A DNA stretch of 64,000 nt from Pseudomonas crudilactis (GTDB taxonomy: Bacteria > Pseudomonadota > Gammaproteobacteria > Pseudomonadales > Pseudomonadaceae), in contig NZ_WXVV01000023.1 in assembly GCF_013433315.1 (NCBI RefSeq), positions 1 through 64,000 on the forward strand, given 5' to 3'. A program made the translations under genes and the position numbers. This document shows positions 33,226-43,500 of this stretch, piece by piece (positions within the stretch are counted from its first letter, which is position 1; each line of letters opens with the position of its first letter). A model generated the notes under the pieces. It had not been told where the DNA came from. It worked only from the letters and a program-made list of their open reading frames with translations, and made no database searches.

Positions 33226-33666
33226 ATGAAACCTCGTACCGATTTCTATACCGCTTCCCCAGACGCCCTGAAAGCGATGATCGCGCTGGAAACCGCGGTG
33301 TCCAAACTGCCGCTGGAGAAAAACCTGATCGAACTGGTCAAGCTGCGTGCTTCGCAAATCAACGGCTGCGCGTTCTGCATCGACATGCACACCACCGATG
33401 CGATCAAGGGCGGCGAAACCCCGCGCCGGCTGTTCGCGGTGACTGCTTGGCGTGAAGCGCCGTTCTTCAGCGACCGCGAACGCGCCGCGTTGCTGTGGAC
33501 CGAATCGCTGACCCAACTGAGCCTGACCCATGCGCCGGACGAAGATTACGAAGTGGTCGCGGCGCAATTCACCCCGAAAGAAATGGTCGACCTGACTGTG
33601 GCGATCAACACCATCAACAGCTGGAACCGTCTGGCGGTGGGCTTCCGCAAAATCCCACAGGCTTAA
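33226..33666 (+). CDS. Carboxymuconolactone decarboxylase / AhpD-like protein
   Basis: A 146-aa helical protein of the AhpD-like family. INGCAFCIDMHTTDA contains the redox CxxC (Cys48, Cys51) and the conserved His55 of alkylhydroperoxidase-type members, so a thiol peroxidase or related antioxidant role is more likely than decarboxylation. GGAG lies six bases before the ATG. It is probably monocistronic, followed by a palindromic repeat. Confidence 0.88.
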   Translation: MKPRTDFYTASPDALKAMIALETAVSKLPLEKNLIELVKLRASQINGCAFCIDMHTTDAIKGGETPRRLFAVTAWREAPFFSDRERAALLWTESLTQLSLTHAPDEDYEVVAAQFTPKEMVDLTVAINTINSWNRLAVGFRKIPQA

Positions 33667-33681
33667 GCTGCCCACAATCCT

Positions 33682-33768
33682 CTGTAGGAGCTGCCGAAGG
33701 CTGCGATCTTTTGACTTTGCTTTTAAAAGACAAGATCAAAAGATCGCAGCCTTCGGCAGCTCCTACAG
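33682..33768. repeat. Long inverted repeat, second repeat family (copy 1)
   Basis: CTGTAGGAGCTGCCGAAGGC, continuing through GCGATCTTTTGA, faces its complement ending GCCTTCGGCAGCTCCTACAG, about 33 bases of stem with a short A+T-rich loop. Nearly the same element is at 61982-62066. It lies between convergent genes and could also end transcripts. Confidence 0.88.
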
Positions 33769-33795
33769 GGGCCGGGAAAACTTCAGAAAGCTGGA

Positions 33796-35388
33796 TCAAT
33801 GCCCATCCGCACTCGGCGCCGCCGGTGGTTGCACCTTGCGCATCAAGGGCACCATCGCGGTGGCGATGACGAAGCACGCTCCGATCATCAGAAAGGTGTC
33901 GCCGTAGGTCTGCGTCTGCGCCTCACGGTAAGTGAGCAACCACAACTGGCGCAGGCTGGCGGTGACGCCGACGTCGCCGCTCTGGCCCAGACTCGCGAGG
34001 TTGCCGCCGACCTGCGACAGCCACTGATTCATCGCCTCATTGCTGCTGTTCAGATGCTCGGCCAACCGCGTGAAGTGCAGGTTGGTGCGGTCATTGAGAA
34101 TCGTCGCACACGCCGCAATACCGATGGCACCGCCGAGATTGCGCATCAGGTTGAACAGGCCCGACGCATGCTTGAGCCGTGCGGGTGCCAACCCTCCCAA
34201 GGTCAACGTCACCGCCGGCGGCACTGCCAGTTGCTGAGCAATCCCGCGCAACGCTTGCGGCAGCATCAACTCGCCGGCGCCCCAGTCGTGGGTGATCGGG
34301 CTGAATTCCCACATCGACACCGCGAATAAACCCAGGCCGATCATCATGATCCAGCGCAGGTCCATGCGATTGGCCAGAAAGGCATACAGCGGAATCGCCA
34401 TGATCTGGAACACGCCGGTGGAGAAAACCGCCAGACCAATGTCCAGCGCGTTGTAGCCGCGTACGCGGCCGAGGAACAGTGGCGTCAGGTAAATCGTTGC
34501 GAACAGGCCAATGCCGGTGACGAACGAAAAGAAGCAACCGAGGGCGAAATTGCGATCTTTCAAAGCACGCAGATCGACGATCGGATTGGCCACGTGCAAG
34601 GTGCGGCCAATGAACGCCAATCCTGCCAAGCCACTGATCCACGCGGTGGTCAGAATGGTCTGGTCGCTGAACCAGTTCCAGCGCGGGCCTTCTTCCAGGG
34701 TGTATTCCAGACAACCGAGAAACAGCGCGAGAAACACCATGCTCAGGTAGTCCGCGCCTTTGAGCAGGGACAATTCCGGCTGGTCGATTTTCACCAGCAT
34801 CGGCACCGCTACGGCAACGAAAATCCCCGGCACCAGGTTGATGTAGAACAACCAGTGCCACGAGGAAATATCAGTAATCCAGCCACCGATCACCGGCCCC
34901 ATTGTCGGCGCCAAGGACGCGACCGCACCGATGGTCGCGGCGGCGATCACCCGTTGTTTGCCGGTGAAGAAAAAGAACGCCGTGGTGAACACCAGCGGAA
35001 TCATCGAACCGCCGAGAAATCCTTGCAGCGCGCGAAAGGCAATCATGCTCTGGATGTTCCAGGCCACGCCGCAGAGCAGGCTGGCGAGGGTGAAACCGAC
35101 TGCCGAAGCACAGAACAACCAGCGCGTTGAAAACACGCGCGACAGCCAGCCCGACAATGGAATCACAATGATTTCAGCGATCAGGTAACTGGTCTGCACC
35201 CACGCGGTTTCATCGGTGCCGGCAGACAGTCCGCCGCCGATATCGCGCAGCGACGCCGAGACGATCTGGATATCCAGCAGCGCGATGAACATGCCGATGC
35301 ACATGGTCGCGAAGGCGAACACCTTGGTCACGGTCGCCATGTCCGCCGGGTTGAATGGCTGTGCAGGGGCGGCGAGGGTGCTGCTCAT
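33796..35388 (-). CDS. emrB: DHA2-family multidrug efflux permease, EmrB-like
   Basis: A 530-aa, 14-helix major-facilitator transporter: FALLDIQIVSASLRDIGGGL (motif region of helix 1), GWLSRVFSTRW, RALQGFLGGSMIPLVFT and SLAPTMGPVIGGWITD (antiporter motif C) are family marks. It exports drugs or organic compounds with proton antiport and works with an adaptor (next gene) and usually an outer-membrane factor, which is not encoded here. The start overlaps the adaptor stop by four bases (ATGA), showing tight coupling. The symbol is by family resemblance; substrates are unknown. Confidence 0.88.
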   Translation of the reverse strand: MSSTLAAPAQPFNPADMATVTKVFAFATMCIGMFIALLDIQIVSASLRDIGGGLSAGTDETAWVQTSYLIAEIIVIPLSGWLSRVFSTRWLFCASAVGFTLASLLCGVAWNIQSMIAFRALQGFLGGSMIPLVFTTAFFFFTGKQRVIAAATIGAVASLAPTMGPVIGGWITDISSWHWLFYINLVPGIFVAVAVPMLVKIDQPELSLLKGADYLSMVFLALFLGCLEYTLEEGPRWNWFSDQTILTTAWISGLAGLAFIGRTLHVANPIVDLRALKDRNFALGCFFSFVTGIGLFATIYLTPLFLGRVRGYNALDIGLAVFSTGVFQIMAIPLYAFLANRMDLRWIMMIGLGLFAVSMWEFSPITHDWGAGELMLPQALRGIAQQLAVPPAVTLTLGGLAPARLKHASGLFNLMRNLGGAIGIAACATILNDRTNLHFTRLAEHLNSSNEAMNQWLSQVGGNLASLGQSGDVGVTASLRQLWLLTYREAQTQTYGDTFLMIGACFVIATAMVPLMRKVQPPAAPSADGH

Positions 35389-36494
35389 GGCGCGACGGCC
35401 ACGGCGCTGGTTTCCGGTTGCGCGCGGGTGTCGACTTCCGCGGTCACCGACAGGCCCGGACGCAAGTGCCCGAGCACGCCGTCAGCCGGGTCGAGGAGGA
35501 TGCGCACCGGCACACGCTGGACGATTTTGGTGAAGTTGCCGGTGGCGTTTTCCGGCGGCAGCACGCTGAACTGGGAACCGGTGGCAGGGGCGAGGCTGTC
35601 GAGACGGCCGTGGAATTCCTGACCGGACAGCACGTCGGCGCGGATGCTCACGCGCTGGCCGGGTTTCATCCGCGCCAATTGGTCTTCCTTGAAGTTGGCA
35701 TCGACCCATAAACCGCTGGCCGGTACCACGGACAATTGTTGCGAACCGGCCTGGGCATAGGCGCCGACCCGTGCGCGACGGTTGCCGATCACGCCGTCGA
35801 CCGGTGCGCGCAGTTCGGTGTAGCCGAGGTTCAGTTGCGCCAGATCACGCTCGGCTCGGGCTTGTTGAAGGGCGGCGCGGGCCTGTTGTTTCTGAGTGTC
35901 GATCACCGCCAGTTGGCGTTGTGCGGCGAGCAGTTCGGCCTGGGCGCGGGCGCTCAAGGCTTGTGCAGTTTTGAAGGTGGCGTCGGCGCGTTGTGCGCTT
36001 TCTACCGACACCGCGTTGGTGGTCACCAGGCGTTTGTAGCGCGCGTTGTCATCCCGCGAGCGCGCGGTCTCCGCACCGGCGGCGTCGATGCCGGCGCGGG
36101 CCTGACCGATCACTGCTTGTTGCAGTTGTTCGGTGGCGTCGAGGTTGGCCAGCAGGGCTTCTTCGGCGGCCACGGCGCCTTCGGCCTTGGCGAGGTTGGC
36201 GCGATAGTCGCGGGCGTCGAGGCGGATCAACACGTCGCCGGCCTTTACGTGCTGGTTGTCGCTGACCAGCACTTCGTCGATGTAGCCGGCGACTTTCGGC
36301 CCGATCACCGTAACATCGCCACCAATATAGGCATCGTCGGTTTCTTCAAGAAAACGCCCGGCGCCCCACCAGTGCACGGCGTAGACCCCGGCGAAGATCA
36401 GCGCGAGCAAACCCGCGCCGGGAAGCAGCAAGCGTTTAAGCAGGGGCGGCTTGGACTTCACCACAACAGGTTCGAGGTTGGGCATGCTGGTCAT
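35385..36494 (-). CDS. emrA: Membrane-fusion adaptor of the HlyD/EmrA type
   Basis: A 369-aa periplasmic adaptor: one N-terminal membrane helix (LLLPGAGLLALIFAGVYAVHWW), the lipoyl-like halves YIGGDVTVIGPKVAGYIDEVLVSDNQHVKAGDVLIRLDARD and LGYTELRAPVDGVIGNRRARVG, and a long coiled coil between them (Ala/Gln/Arg-rich, about 90-215). It links the EmrB-like pump to an outer-membrane channel. The gene is 96 bases downstream of an AraC-type regulator on the same strand. Confidence 0.9.
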   Translation of the reverse strand: MTSMPNLEPVVVKSKPPLLKRLLLPGAGLLALIFAGVYAVHWWGAGRFLEETDDAYIGGDVTVIGPKVAGYIDEVLVSDNQHVKAGDVLIRLDARDYRANLAKAEGAVAAEEALLANLDATEQLQQAVIGQARAGIDAAGAETARSRDDNARYKRLVTTNAVSVESAQRADATFKTAQALSARAQAELLAAQRQLAVIDTQKQQARAALQQARAERDLAQLNLGYTELRAPVDGVIGNRRARVGAYAQAGSQQLSVVPASGLWVDANFKEDQLARMKPGQRVSIRADVLSGQEFHGRLDSLAPATGSQFSVLPPENATGNFTKIVQRVPVRILLDPADGVLGHLRPGLSVTAEVDTRAQPETSAVAVAP

Positions 36495-36590
36495 GGCGGA
36501 TTACCTGGGTAAACGGGTAGTTATTACGGCTGTAATATGACGCAGGTAATATTTAGTCGCAAATGATTTCTGACGCCGATCGTCAGTTGT

Positions 36591-37355
36591 TCATTTGAGC
36601 CAGTGGCCCGGTGTGCTGCCGGTCATGGATTTGAAGAAGGCGATGAAGGCGCTGTCGCTGGCAAAACCCGTTTCAAAAGCGCAGTAACTCAGGCTGCGTC
36701 CGGTGGCGAGCAATTCCATCGCGCGCATCAAGCGCCACTGCTGGCGCCATTGCTGATAACTCATGCCGGTTTCGCGCTGGAAGATTCGCCCGATGGTGCG
36801 GCTGCTGGCGCCGATCTGCTGTTCCAGCACTTGCAGTTCCGGTGGCAGTCGATCCGGCGTTTTCAGCAGCGGCGCCAGGCGCTTGTCCTGAGGTAACGGC
36901 AACAGCATCGGTTGCTGCGCCGCTTCGACGATTTCGCTCAGGCACAGGCCGAGCAGGTGGGCGAATTTGCCTTGCTGCCAATCGGTGGCGAAATCCGCCA
37001 GCGCCATCGGTTCCAGCACCGCACGCAACAACGGGCTGACTTCGATCACGCAAACCTGCTGCGGCAGTGCAGCGCACAGTTCGGCGATCAAGTAGATGGA
37101 GCGGTAATCGACACTCTGCTGCATCACCGCCCGATGGCTGACACCCGGCGGAATCCACGCCGCCCGCGACGGCGGCAGCAGACACAATTGCTGCGCCAGG
37201 GTAATTCGCGTACAGCCTTGTCGCGTGTACAGCAGTTGCCCGCGTTGATGACGGTGCAGGCCGGAATCGTGATCGCCCAGGGTCGAGGCGATACCGATCA
37301 CCGGTGCCTGAAAGCGATCAGCGTCAAACGTTGCATGGGCGTCGAGCCAGACCAT
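36591..37355 (-). CDS. AraC family transcriptional regulator
   Basis: A 254-aa regulator. The N-terminal part is a small cupin-like sensor (HRHQRGQLLYTRQGCTRITL, WIPPGVSHRAVM); the C-terminal ~100 residues hold two helix-turn-helix motifs (IGASSRTIGRIFQRETGMSY and LSYCAFETGFASDSAFIAFF), ending TGSTPGHWLK. It is upstream of the emrAB-like genes and divergent (98 bases) from a Bcr/CflA-type transporter gene, and probably controls one or both pumps. Confidence 0.92.
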   Translation of the reverse strand: MVWLDAHATFDADRFQAPVIGIASTLGDHDSGLHRHQRGQLLYTRQGCTRITLAQQLCLLPPSRAAWIPPGVSHRAVMQQSVDYRSIYLIAELCAALPQQVCVIEVSPLLRAVLEPMALADFATDWQQGKFAHLLGLCLSEIVEAAQQPMLLPLPQDKRLAPLLKTPDRLPPELQVLEQQIGASSRTIGRIFQRETGMSYQQWRQQWRLMRAMELLATGRSLSYCAFETGFASDSAFIAFFKSMTGSTPGHWLK

Positions 37356-37453
37356 GGGTTGTCCGATTTCAGCGATTAGTTGTCAGGGTTCGGATAATAC
37401 GCCACTCCTCGATTCTTAAACTCCTCGGCGGTTTATGTGAGGAGTGATGAACA

Positions 37454-38587
37454 ATGAACAACAGACATTTCCTGTGGCTGGCGATTGCGTTGCTGATGTT
37501 TCCGCAGATCGCGCAAACCCTGTACAGCCCGGCGCTCGGTGATATCGGACGTGTGTTTAACGTTGGCCCGCAAGCAGCGGCGCAGACGTTATCCGTGTAT
37601 TTCCTCGCGTTTGCCGCCGGGGTGGTGGTGTGGGGGCGTTTATGTGATCGCATCGGTCGGCGCCCGGCGATGCTCGCTGGCCTGGCAATCTATGCGATTG
37701 CCACGTTTTTAGGCCTGCGGGTCAGCAGTTTCAACGGCTTGTTACTGGCGCAGATGTTGGCGGCGTTCGGTGCGGCGGTGGGCTCGGTGGTCACGCAAAC
37801 CGTGTTGCGCGACCGCTTCAAAGGCGCCGAACTGGCGCAGGTGTTTTCGTTGGTGGGCATTGCGCTGGCGGCCAGTCCGGCGATTGGTTTGTTCAGTGGC
37901 GCCGGTCTGGTTCAGGCCTTTGGTTATCGCGGTGTGCTCGGCGCCTTGCTGTTATTGGCCACGCTGCTCTGGTTGTGGAGTGTGTACGCCTTGCCGGAAA
38001 CCCGAGCGGAACAACCACCGCACGTCTGCCTGTTCGAAACGTCAGGGCGCATGTTGCGTGACCCGGGAATCTGGCGCTCGGCGCTGTGGATCGCGTCATT
38101 CAACGTGGCGCTTTTCAGTTATTACAGCCTCGGCCCGTTCATGTTTCAGCGGCTGGGGGTGGACGCCAGTGTGTTCGGTTACAGCGGTGTGATCCTCGCG
38201 CTGGGTTCAGGTTTTGGAGCATGGCTTAACCGGCGTTTATTGACAGCCGGGTTCAAGGCATTGCAGTTGATTCGCCTCGCGGGTGGCATCGCGTTGCTCG
38301 GTGGCGTGGGCGTGTGGTCGCTGCAGAACAGTGTCGCGTTCGTCCTGCCGATGTTGTTGGTGGTATTGGCGTTCGGCTTGGCGATCCCCAACATTCTCGG
38401 TGCGGCGCTGGCCGATTACGCTGATCGATTGGGCACCGCCGGGGCGTTGTTGGGCTTGATGTATTACTTGCTGATCGGCACAGGGCTGATGCTCGCCGGC
38501 TGGTCTCAAGCTCTCGGGGAAACCCTGATAGTGTGCAGCGCCGTGGCCTTGCTACTGACAATAAAGCCAGGCAAAGCAATTGTTTAA
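37454..38587 (+). CDS. Bcr/CflA-type major facilitator drug transporter
   Basis: A 377-aa, 12-helix transporter. Family marks are FPQIAQTLYSPALGDIGRVF after helix 1, GRLCDRIGRRPAML (motif A) and QMLAAFGAAVGSVVTQTVLRDRFKG. It probably exports small toxic molecules by proton antiport. GAGGAG lies upstream of the ATG. Divergent from the AraC-type regulator, the classic layout for a regulator-efflux pair. Substrate is unknown. Confidence 0.88.
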   Translation: MNNRHFLWLAIALLMFPQIAQTLYSPALGDIGRVFNVGPQAAAQTLSVYFLAFAAGVVVWGRLCDRIGRRPAMLAGLAIYAIATFLGLRVSSFNGLLLAQMLAAFGAAVGSVVTQTVLRDRFKGAELAQVFSLVGIALAASPAIGLFSGAGLVQAFGYRGVLGALLLLATLLWLWSVYALPETRAEQPPHVCLFETSGRMLRDPGIWRSALWIASFNVALFSYYSLGPFMFQRLGVDASVFGYSGVILALGSGFGAWLNRRLLTAGFKALQLIRLAGGIALLGGVGVWSLQNSVAFVLPMLLVVLAFGLAIPNILGAALADYADRLGTAGALLGLMYYLLIGTGLMLAGWSQALGETLIVCSAVALLLTIKPGKAIV

Positions 38588-38695
38588 GAAATGTAAGCGC
38601 TGTAGGAAGCGTCTTGCATTTGTGTAGGAGGGCTCCGACTATCACGATCATTGATGACATGGCATTACGCCATTTTATGATCGCAAGGATGTTGC

Positions 38696-40423
38696 GTGCC
38701 GTATCCGTTTCGCGCTGTTTTCCGTCGTCGTTCCACGCTTTGCCCGCTGTTGTCGGCCTTTGTGTTGAGTGTCTGTGCCTCCTCGATTGACGCGGCCGAA
38801 CCTGTCGCGCCGGGTCAGGAAGTGCTGCGCCAGCAGCAACAGCAACAGCGCGATCTGCAACAACTGCAACTTGAGCAAAGAAAACGGCAATTGGAGCGCG
38901 GCGCGTTCGGCCCGACGCCGATCATCCCGGCCATCCCGCAAACAGTTGCTCCCGATGAACGTTGCTGGCCGTTGAGCGGCACGCGGATCGGCGGCGTTAC
39001 GCTGATCGACAGCGACAAACTCAACGCGCGGATCAAACCGCTGCTGGCGCCGTGCATGGGCGTCGGCCAGATCAATCATCTGCTGGCGACCATCACCGCG
39101 AGCTACGTCGACAAGGGCTACATCGCCAGCCGCCCGTATCTGCTCAGCGCACCGGTAGCGGGGCAGTCGCTGGATATCCGTGTTGACGAAGGCTACATCG
39201 AGTCTATCGAACTGGCCGATCAAAGTCTGCCGGTTTCGTTGGGTGGCGCGTTCCCGGGAATGCTCGGCGAGCCGTTGAACCTGCGCGATCTGGAACAGGG
39301 CCTCGATCAACTGAATCGCCTGCGCTCGATCGATCTCACCGCCGACATCGCCCCCGGCAGCCAGCCCGGCGCCTCGCGAATCATCCTGCGCTCACGCACC
39401 TCCGCGCATTCGCGCTGGGCCTTGAATGCCGGTTTCGACAACCTCGGCAGCGCCAGCACCGGACGCGACCGCGATACGGTCAGCCTCAGTCTCGACAGCC
39501 CGTTGCAACTCAACGACTTGTTGAGCCTCAGCGCCAGCGACACCCTCAATCAGGGTGACCGCTACAGCCGCAATGCCAGCCTGTATTATGCGATCCCTTA
39601 CGGCTACTGGACCTACAGCGTGTTTGCCAGCCATGCCGAATATCGCGCGCCATTCAAACTGCCGAGCGTGACCTTTCACAGCACCGGCATCACCGACCAG
39701 GTCAGCCTGCGCGCCGACCGTGTGTTGTGGCGCGACCAGAGCCGTCAACTCAGCGCCAACCTGCAACTGGCGCACAAGGATGTCGACAGCTATCTGCAAG
39801 ACGTTCGCCTCGGCATTCAGAGCCCGACCCTGACCGTGGCCGAGGCCGGGCTCAATCTGTTCTGGCTCGACCGCGCGGTGTGGAACCTCGACGTCAATTA
39901 CGCCCAAGGCCTGCGCTGGTTTGGCGCCGACGACGATTCACAGCAGCAGATCAACAATTTGCCCAAGGCGCAGTTTCGCAAGTACCGCGCCGGCCTCAGC
40001 CAATGGCGTAACGGTCAGTTCGGCGCGCAGGCCTGGCAGTGGCAGAGCCAACTCAATGTGCAGTACAGCCCGGACCCGCTGCCAGCGATTGAACAGTTGC
40101 TCGGCACCGACGATTCGGCGGTGCGCGGCTACCGGGTCAGCAGTGCCTCCGGCGCCAGCGGCGCGATCTGGCGCAACACCTTGCGCCTGCCGATGCGCAT
40201 TGAGTGGCCGCTGCAGATCACCCCGCGTGTGGGCCTCGACCACGGCTGGATCAAGGCTGATCACGGCGCGCAGGGCCAACGCCTGAGCGGCGCCAGTGTC
40301 GGCCTGAATCTGGGCTGGAAGAATCTGCAAGTCGACGTCGATTACCAGCGCGCCCTCAACACCCCGAACGGTCTGCAGCACGAGCCAGAGACCTGGCTGA
40401 TGCGCGTGGGCCTGCAAATCTGA
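38696..40423 (+). CDS. Two-partner secretion outer-membrane transporter (TpsB, ShlB/FhaC/HecB family)
   Basis: A 575-aa protein from a GTG at 38696 with AAGGA six bases upstream. After a signal peptide comes a Gln-rich helix (REVLRQQQQQQRDLQQLQLEQ), then two POTRA domains (about 70-220: CWPLSGTRIGGVTLIDSDKLN, YVDKGYIASRPYLL, LDIRVDEGYIESI) and a 16-strand barrel ending MRVGLQI with the terminal aromatic-like pattern. It recognises the TPS domain of its partner and moves it across the outer membrane. The partner gene follows after 97 bases. Confidence 0.93.
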   Translation: MPYPFRAVFRRRSTLCPLLSAFVLSVCASSIDAAEPVAPGQEVLRQQQQQQRDLQQLQLEQRKRQLERGAFGPTPIIPAIPQTVAPDERCWPLSGTRIGGVTLIDSDKLNARIKPLLAPCMGVGQINHLLATITASYVDKGYIASRPYLLSAPVAGQSLDIRVDEGYIESIELADQSLPVSLGGAFPGMLGEPLNLRDLEQGLDQLNRLRSIDLTADIAPGSQPGASRIILRSRTSAHSRWALNAGFDNLGSASTGRDRDTVSLSLDSPLQLNDLLSLSASDTLNQGDRYSRNASLYYAIPYGYWTYSVFASHAEYRAPFKLPSVTFHSTGITDQVSLRADRVLWRDQSRQLSANLQLAHKDVDSYLQDVRLGIQSPTLTVAEAGLNLFWLDRAVWNLDVNYAQGLRWFGADDDSQQQINNLPKAQFRKYRAGLSQWRNGQFGAQAWQWQSQLNVQYSPDPLPAIEQLLGTDDSAVRGYRVSSASGASGAIWRNTLRLPMRIEWPLQITPRVGLDHGWIKADHGAQGQRLSGASVGLNLGWKNLQVDVDYQRALNTPNGLQHEPETWLMRVGLQI

Positions 40424-40520
40424 ACAACGCAGTGAACAAACAGCCGTCGGATCTGAGCGCGTCAGCCACGGCCAAGACTAAACGCGCAACGTGATGCCGT
40501 ACTCACATGGAGACGTTTTT

Positions 40521-43500
40521 ATGCCAGCACACACCTTTGCATTTCATCTTTCCCCTCGGGGCAAATTGCGCTGGGCGATTGCCAGCCTGTTCTTCGCCGT
40601 GCATCTGCCGAGCGCGCTCGCCGGCGGCGTCGTGGTCGCACCAGGACCCGGCGGCACTGCGCAATTGCAGACCCAGGGCGGTGTGCCCATCGTCAACATC
40701 GTCGCACCCAACGGTTCGGGCCTGTCGCACAACCAATTCCTCGACTACAACGTCGACCGCCAAGGCCTGGTGCTGAACAACGCCCTGCAGGCCGGGCAGT
40801 CGCAACTGGCCGGGCAACTGGCGGCCAACCCGCAACTGCAAGGCCAGGCCGCGAGCGTGATCCTCAATGAAGTGATCAGCCGCAATCCGTCCGCCATCAA
40901 CGGCGCGCAGGAAATCTTCGGCCGGCCTGCCGATTACGTGTTGGCCAACCCCAACGGCATCTCGGTCAATGGCGGCAGTTTCATCAACACGCCGAATGCC
41001 AATCTGGTGGTCGGTCGCCCGGAACTGAATGACGGCAAACTGCAAAGCCTGAACAGCCGCGACGCCAGTGGTCAGTTGCAGATTCAAAATGGCGGCCTGC
41101 GCAACGGCGAGGGCTCGATCAACCTGATCGCCCCGCGTATCGACAGTCAGGGCGCGATCACTGCGCGCGATCAATTGAACCTCACGGTCGGGCGTAATCA
41201 GGTCGACTACGGCAGCGGCCAGGTGAAAACCGTTGATCCGGCGGGCAACACCGCTGATCAACGCATCGACGCCAGCCTGTTCGGCGCGATGCAGGCCGGG
41301 CGCATCAACATTGTCAGCACCGCCGAAGGTGCCGGCGTGCGGGTGGGCGCGGTGCAAGTGGCCGGGCGTGACGGCGTGCAGATTCGCTCGGCCGGTGACT
41401 TGAGTGTCAGCGGTGAAGCGCTGGCCAACAGCCTCGACGTGACCCGCGCCGGTATCCGCAGCAGCCAGGGCGATGTCGCTTTGCACAGCGGCAAGGATCT
41501 GGCCCTGGCTGCCACCGATGTCAGCGGTCGCGACGTCACCGTCGACGCGAAACGCAATCTGACCCTGTCCACGGTCGAAAGCCGCAAACTTCAAGAGAAG
41601 CGTGAAAACTGGAACAACAGCACCATCGGCATCACCTGGGAAACCTACGATCGCACCCAGACCGACAGTGAATCGCGCCAGCACGGCAGCCAGATTATCG
41701 CCAGCCGCGACGCCAAGTTGGCGTCCGGCAAAGACACTGAACTGAAAGCCGCCAAAGTCGAAGCAGCGAAAAATCTCGACGTGCAAAGCAGCGGCGATCT
41801 GCGTCTGACTGCTGCCACTGAAAGCCATACGCAAACCGATCAAGGCAACCACCGCAAACACCTGTGGAAAGCCGATTGGAACAGCAGCAGCGAAGAGCAG
41901 CGCAGCGTCACCAGCCAGTTGAAGGCTGGCAATATCGCCCTGCAAACCGCCGCGCTGTTGCGCTCCGAAGGCGCCGAATTGAGCAGCGCCGGAGACGTGC
42001 AACTGGCCGGCAAACAGGTGGAAATCACCACGGCAACTCGTACCAATCGCAGCAGCGACAACCGATATTCCGGCGATCTGGTTGGCGGTGGTTTCTTCGG
42101 CAAGACCGGTGATGCCGACAAGGGCAAGACCCAGCATCAGGGCAGCAAGGTCAACGCCAGCGGCAAGTTGATCGTCAAGGCTGACGACGTGCGCATCAGC
42201 GGCAGTCAGGTGCGGGGCGGCACCGACGCCAGCGTAATCAGCGACAAGGGTTCGTTGATCATCGACGGCGCGCAGGACACCTCGCACAGCAACAACCACG
42301 ACAAGGACAGCAAGTTCTTCGGCATCACCAAGGACGAGTCGCGGCAGAACAGCCAAGACAGCAGCACCGTGCGCAGTGAACTGGTATCTGACAGCAACCT
42401 CAAGCTCAAGAGCGCCAAGGATATCGAGGTCGCGGGCTCGACGGTCAAGGCTGACGGTGCGCTGACCGCCGACGCGGCGGGTGACGTCAATGTGCATGCT
42501 GCGCAGAACACTCACGACAGCACTGACACCACACACACCCGTGGCTTCGATGCGTACGCCAAAGAGCAAACGCCGGAGCAGTATCGCGCCGGGGTTCACT
42601 ACCAAGACAAACAGCAAACCGTCACTAGCAACGACGTCACCCAGCAAGGCTCCAGCCTCAGCGGCGGCAGTGTGCAGGTGAGGGCGGGCGGTGACGTGAC
42701 GCTCAAAGGCGCGCAAGTGAAATCCACTGCTGGCGATACCACGCTGAGCGGCAAAAACGTCTCGTTGCTCGCGGAAGCAGACAGCCATAAAACTTCGACC
42801 GATACCTCCAGCACTGGCGGTGGTTTCTACTACACCGGCGGCCTCGACCGTGCTGGCAGTGGCGTCGATTTCGTCCACAGCACGGCACAGGATTCGACCA
42901 GTAAAACCACCGCGCAAACTACCAGCGTAGAGAGCAGCGCTGGCCTGACGATCAATGCCGACAAACTCGCCACCGAAGGTGCGCAACTCAAGGCCGGCAA
43001 CGGTCTGAACGTCGCCGCCAACGAGATCGACAATCGCGCGGCCAGCAACAGCGAAAGCAGCACGCACAACGACAGCAATTGGTCGGCGGACATCGGCGCC
43101 AACGTCGAGTACAAGGACATCGCCCGGCCAATCGCGGGCGCGGTCAAGGACGTGCTCAACGGCAAGGTGCCGGACAAGGACGCACTGGCCAATCTCGGTC
43201 AGCCGAATGTCGGTATCGACGTCGCGGTGGGTCACGGCAGCGCCAGCAAAACTGAGCAGAGCAGCAACGCTGTGGTCAGCCGTTTTGACGGCGGCACTGT
43301 CGATGTGAAAACCACTGGCACGCTGCATGACCAAGGCACTCAATACAACGCCAGCGCCGACCAAGTGAACATCAGTGCAGACAAACTGCTTGCCGATGCT
43401 GCGAGCAATACGCATAGCAGCAGCGCCAACGCGGTGGATGCCAAGGTCGACGTGCGCGTCTACACCAAGACCGGTGAAGACGTGAACGTCGCCGGCAGCG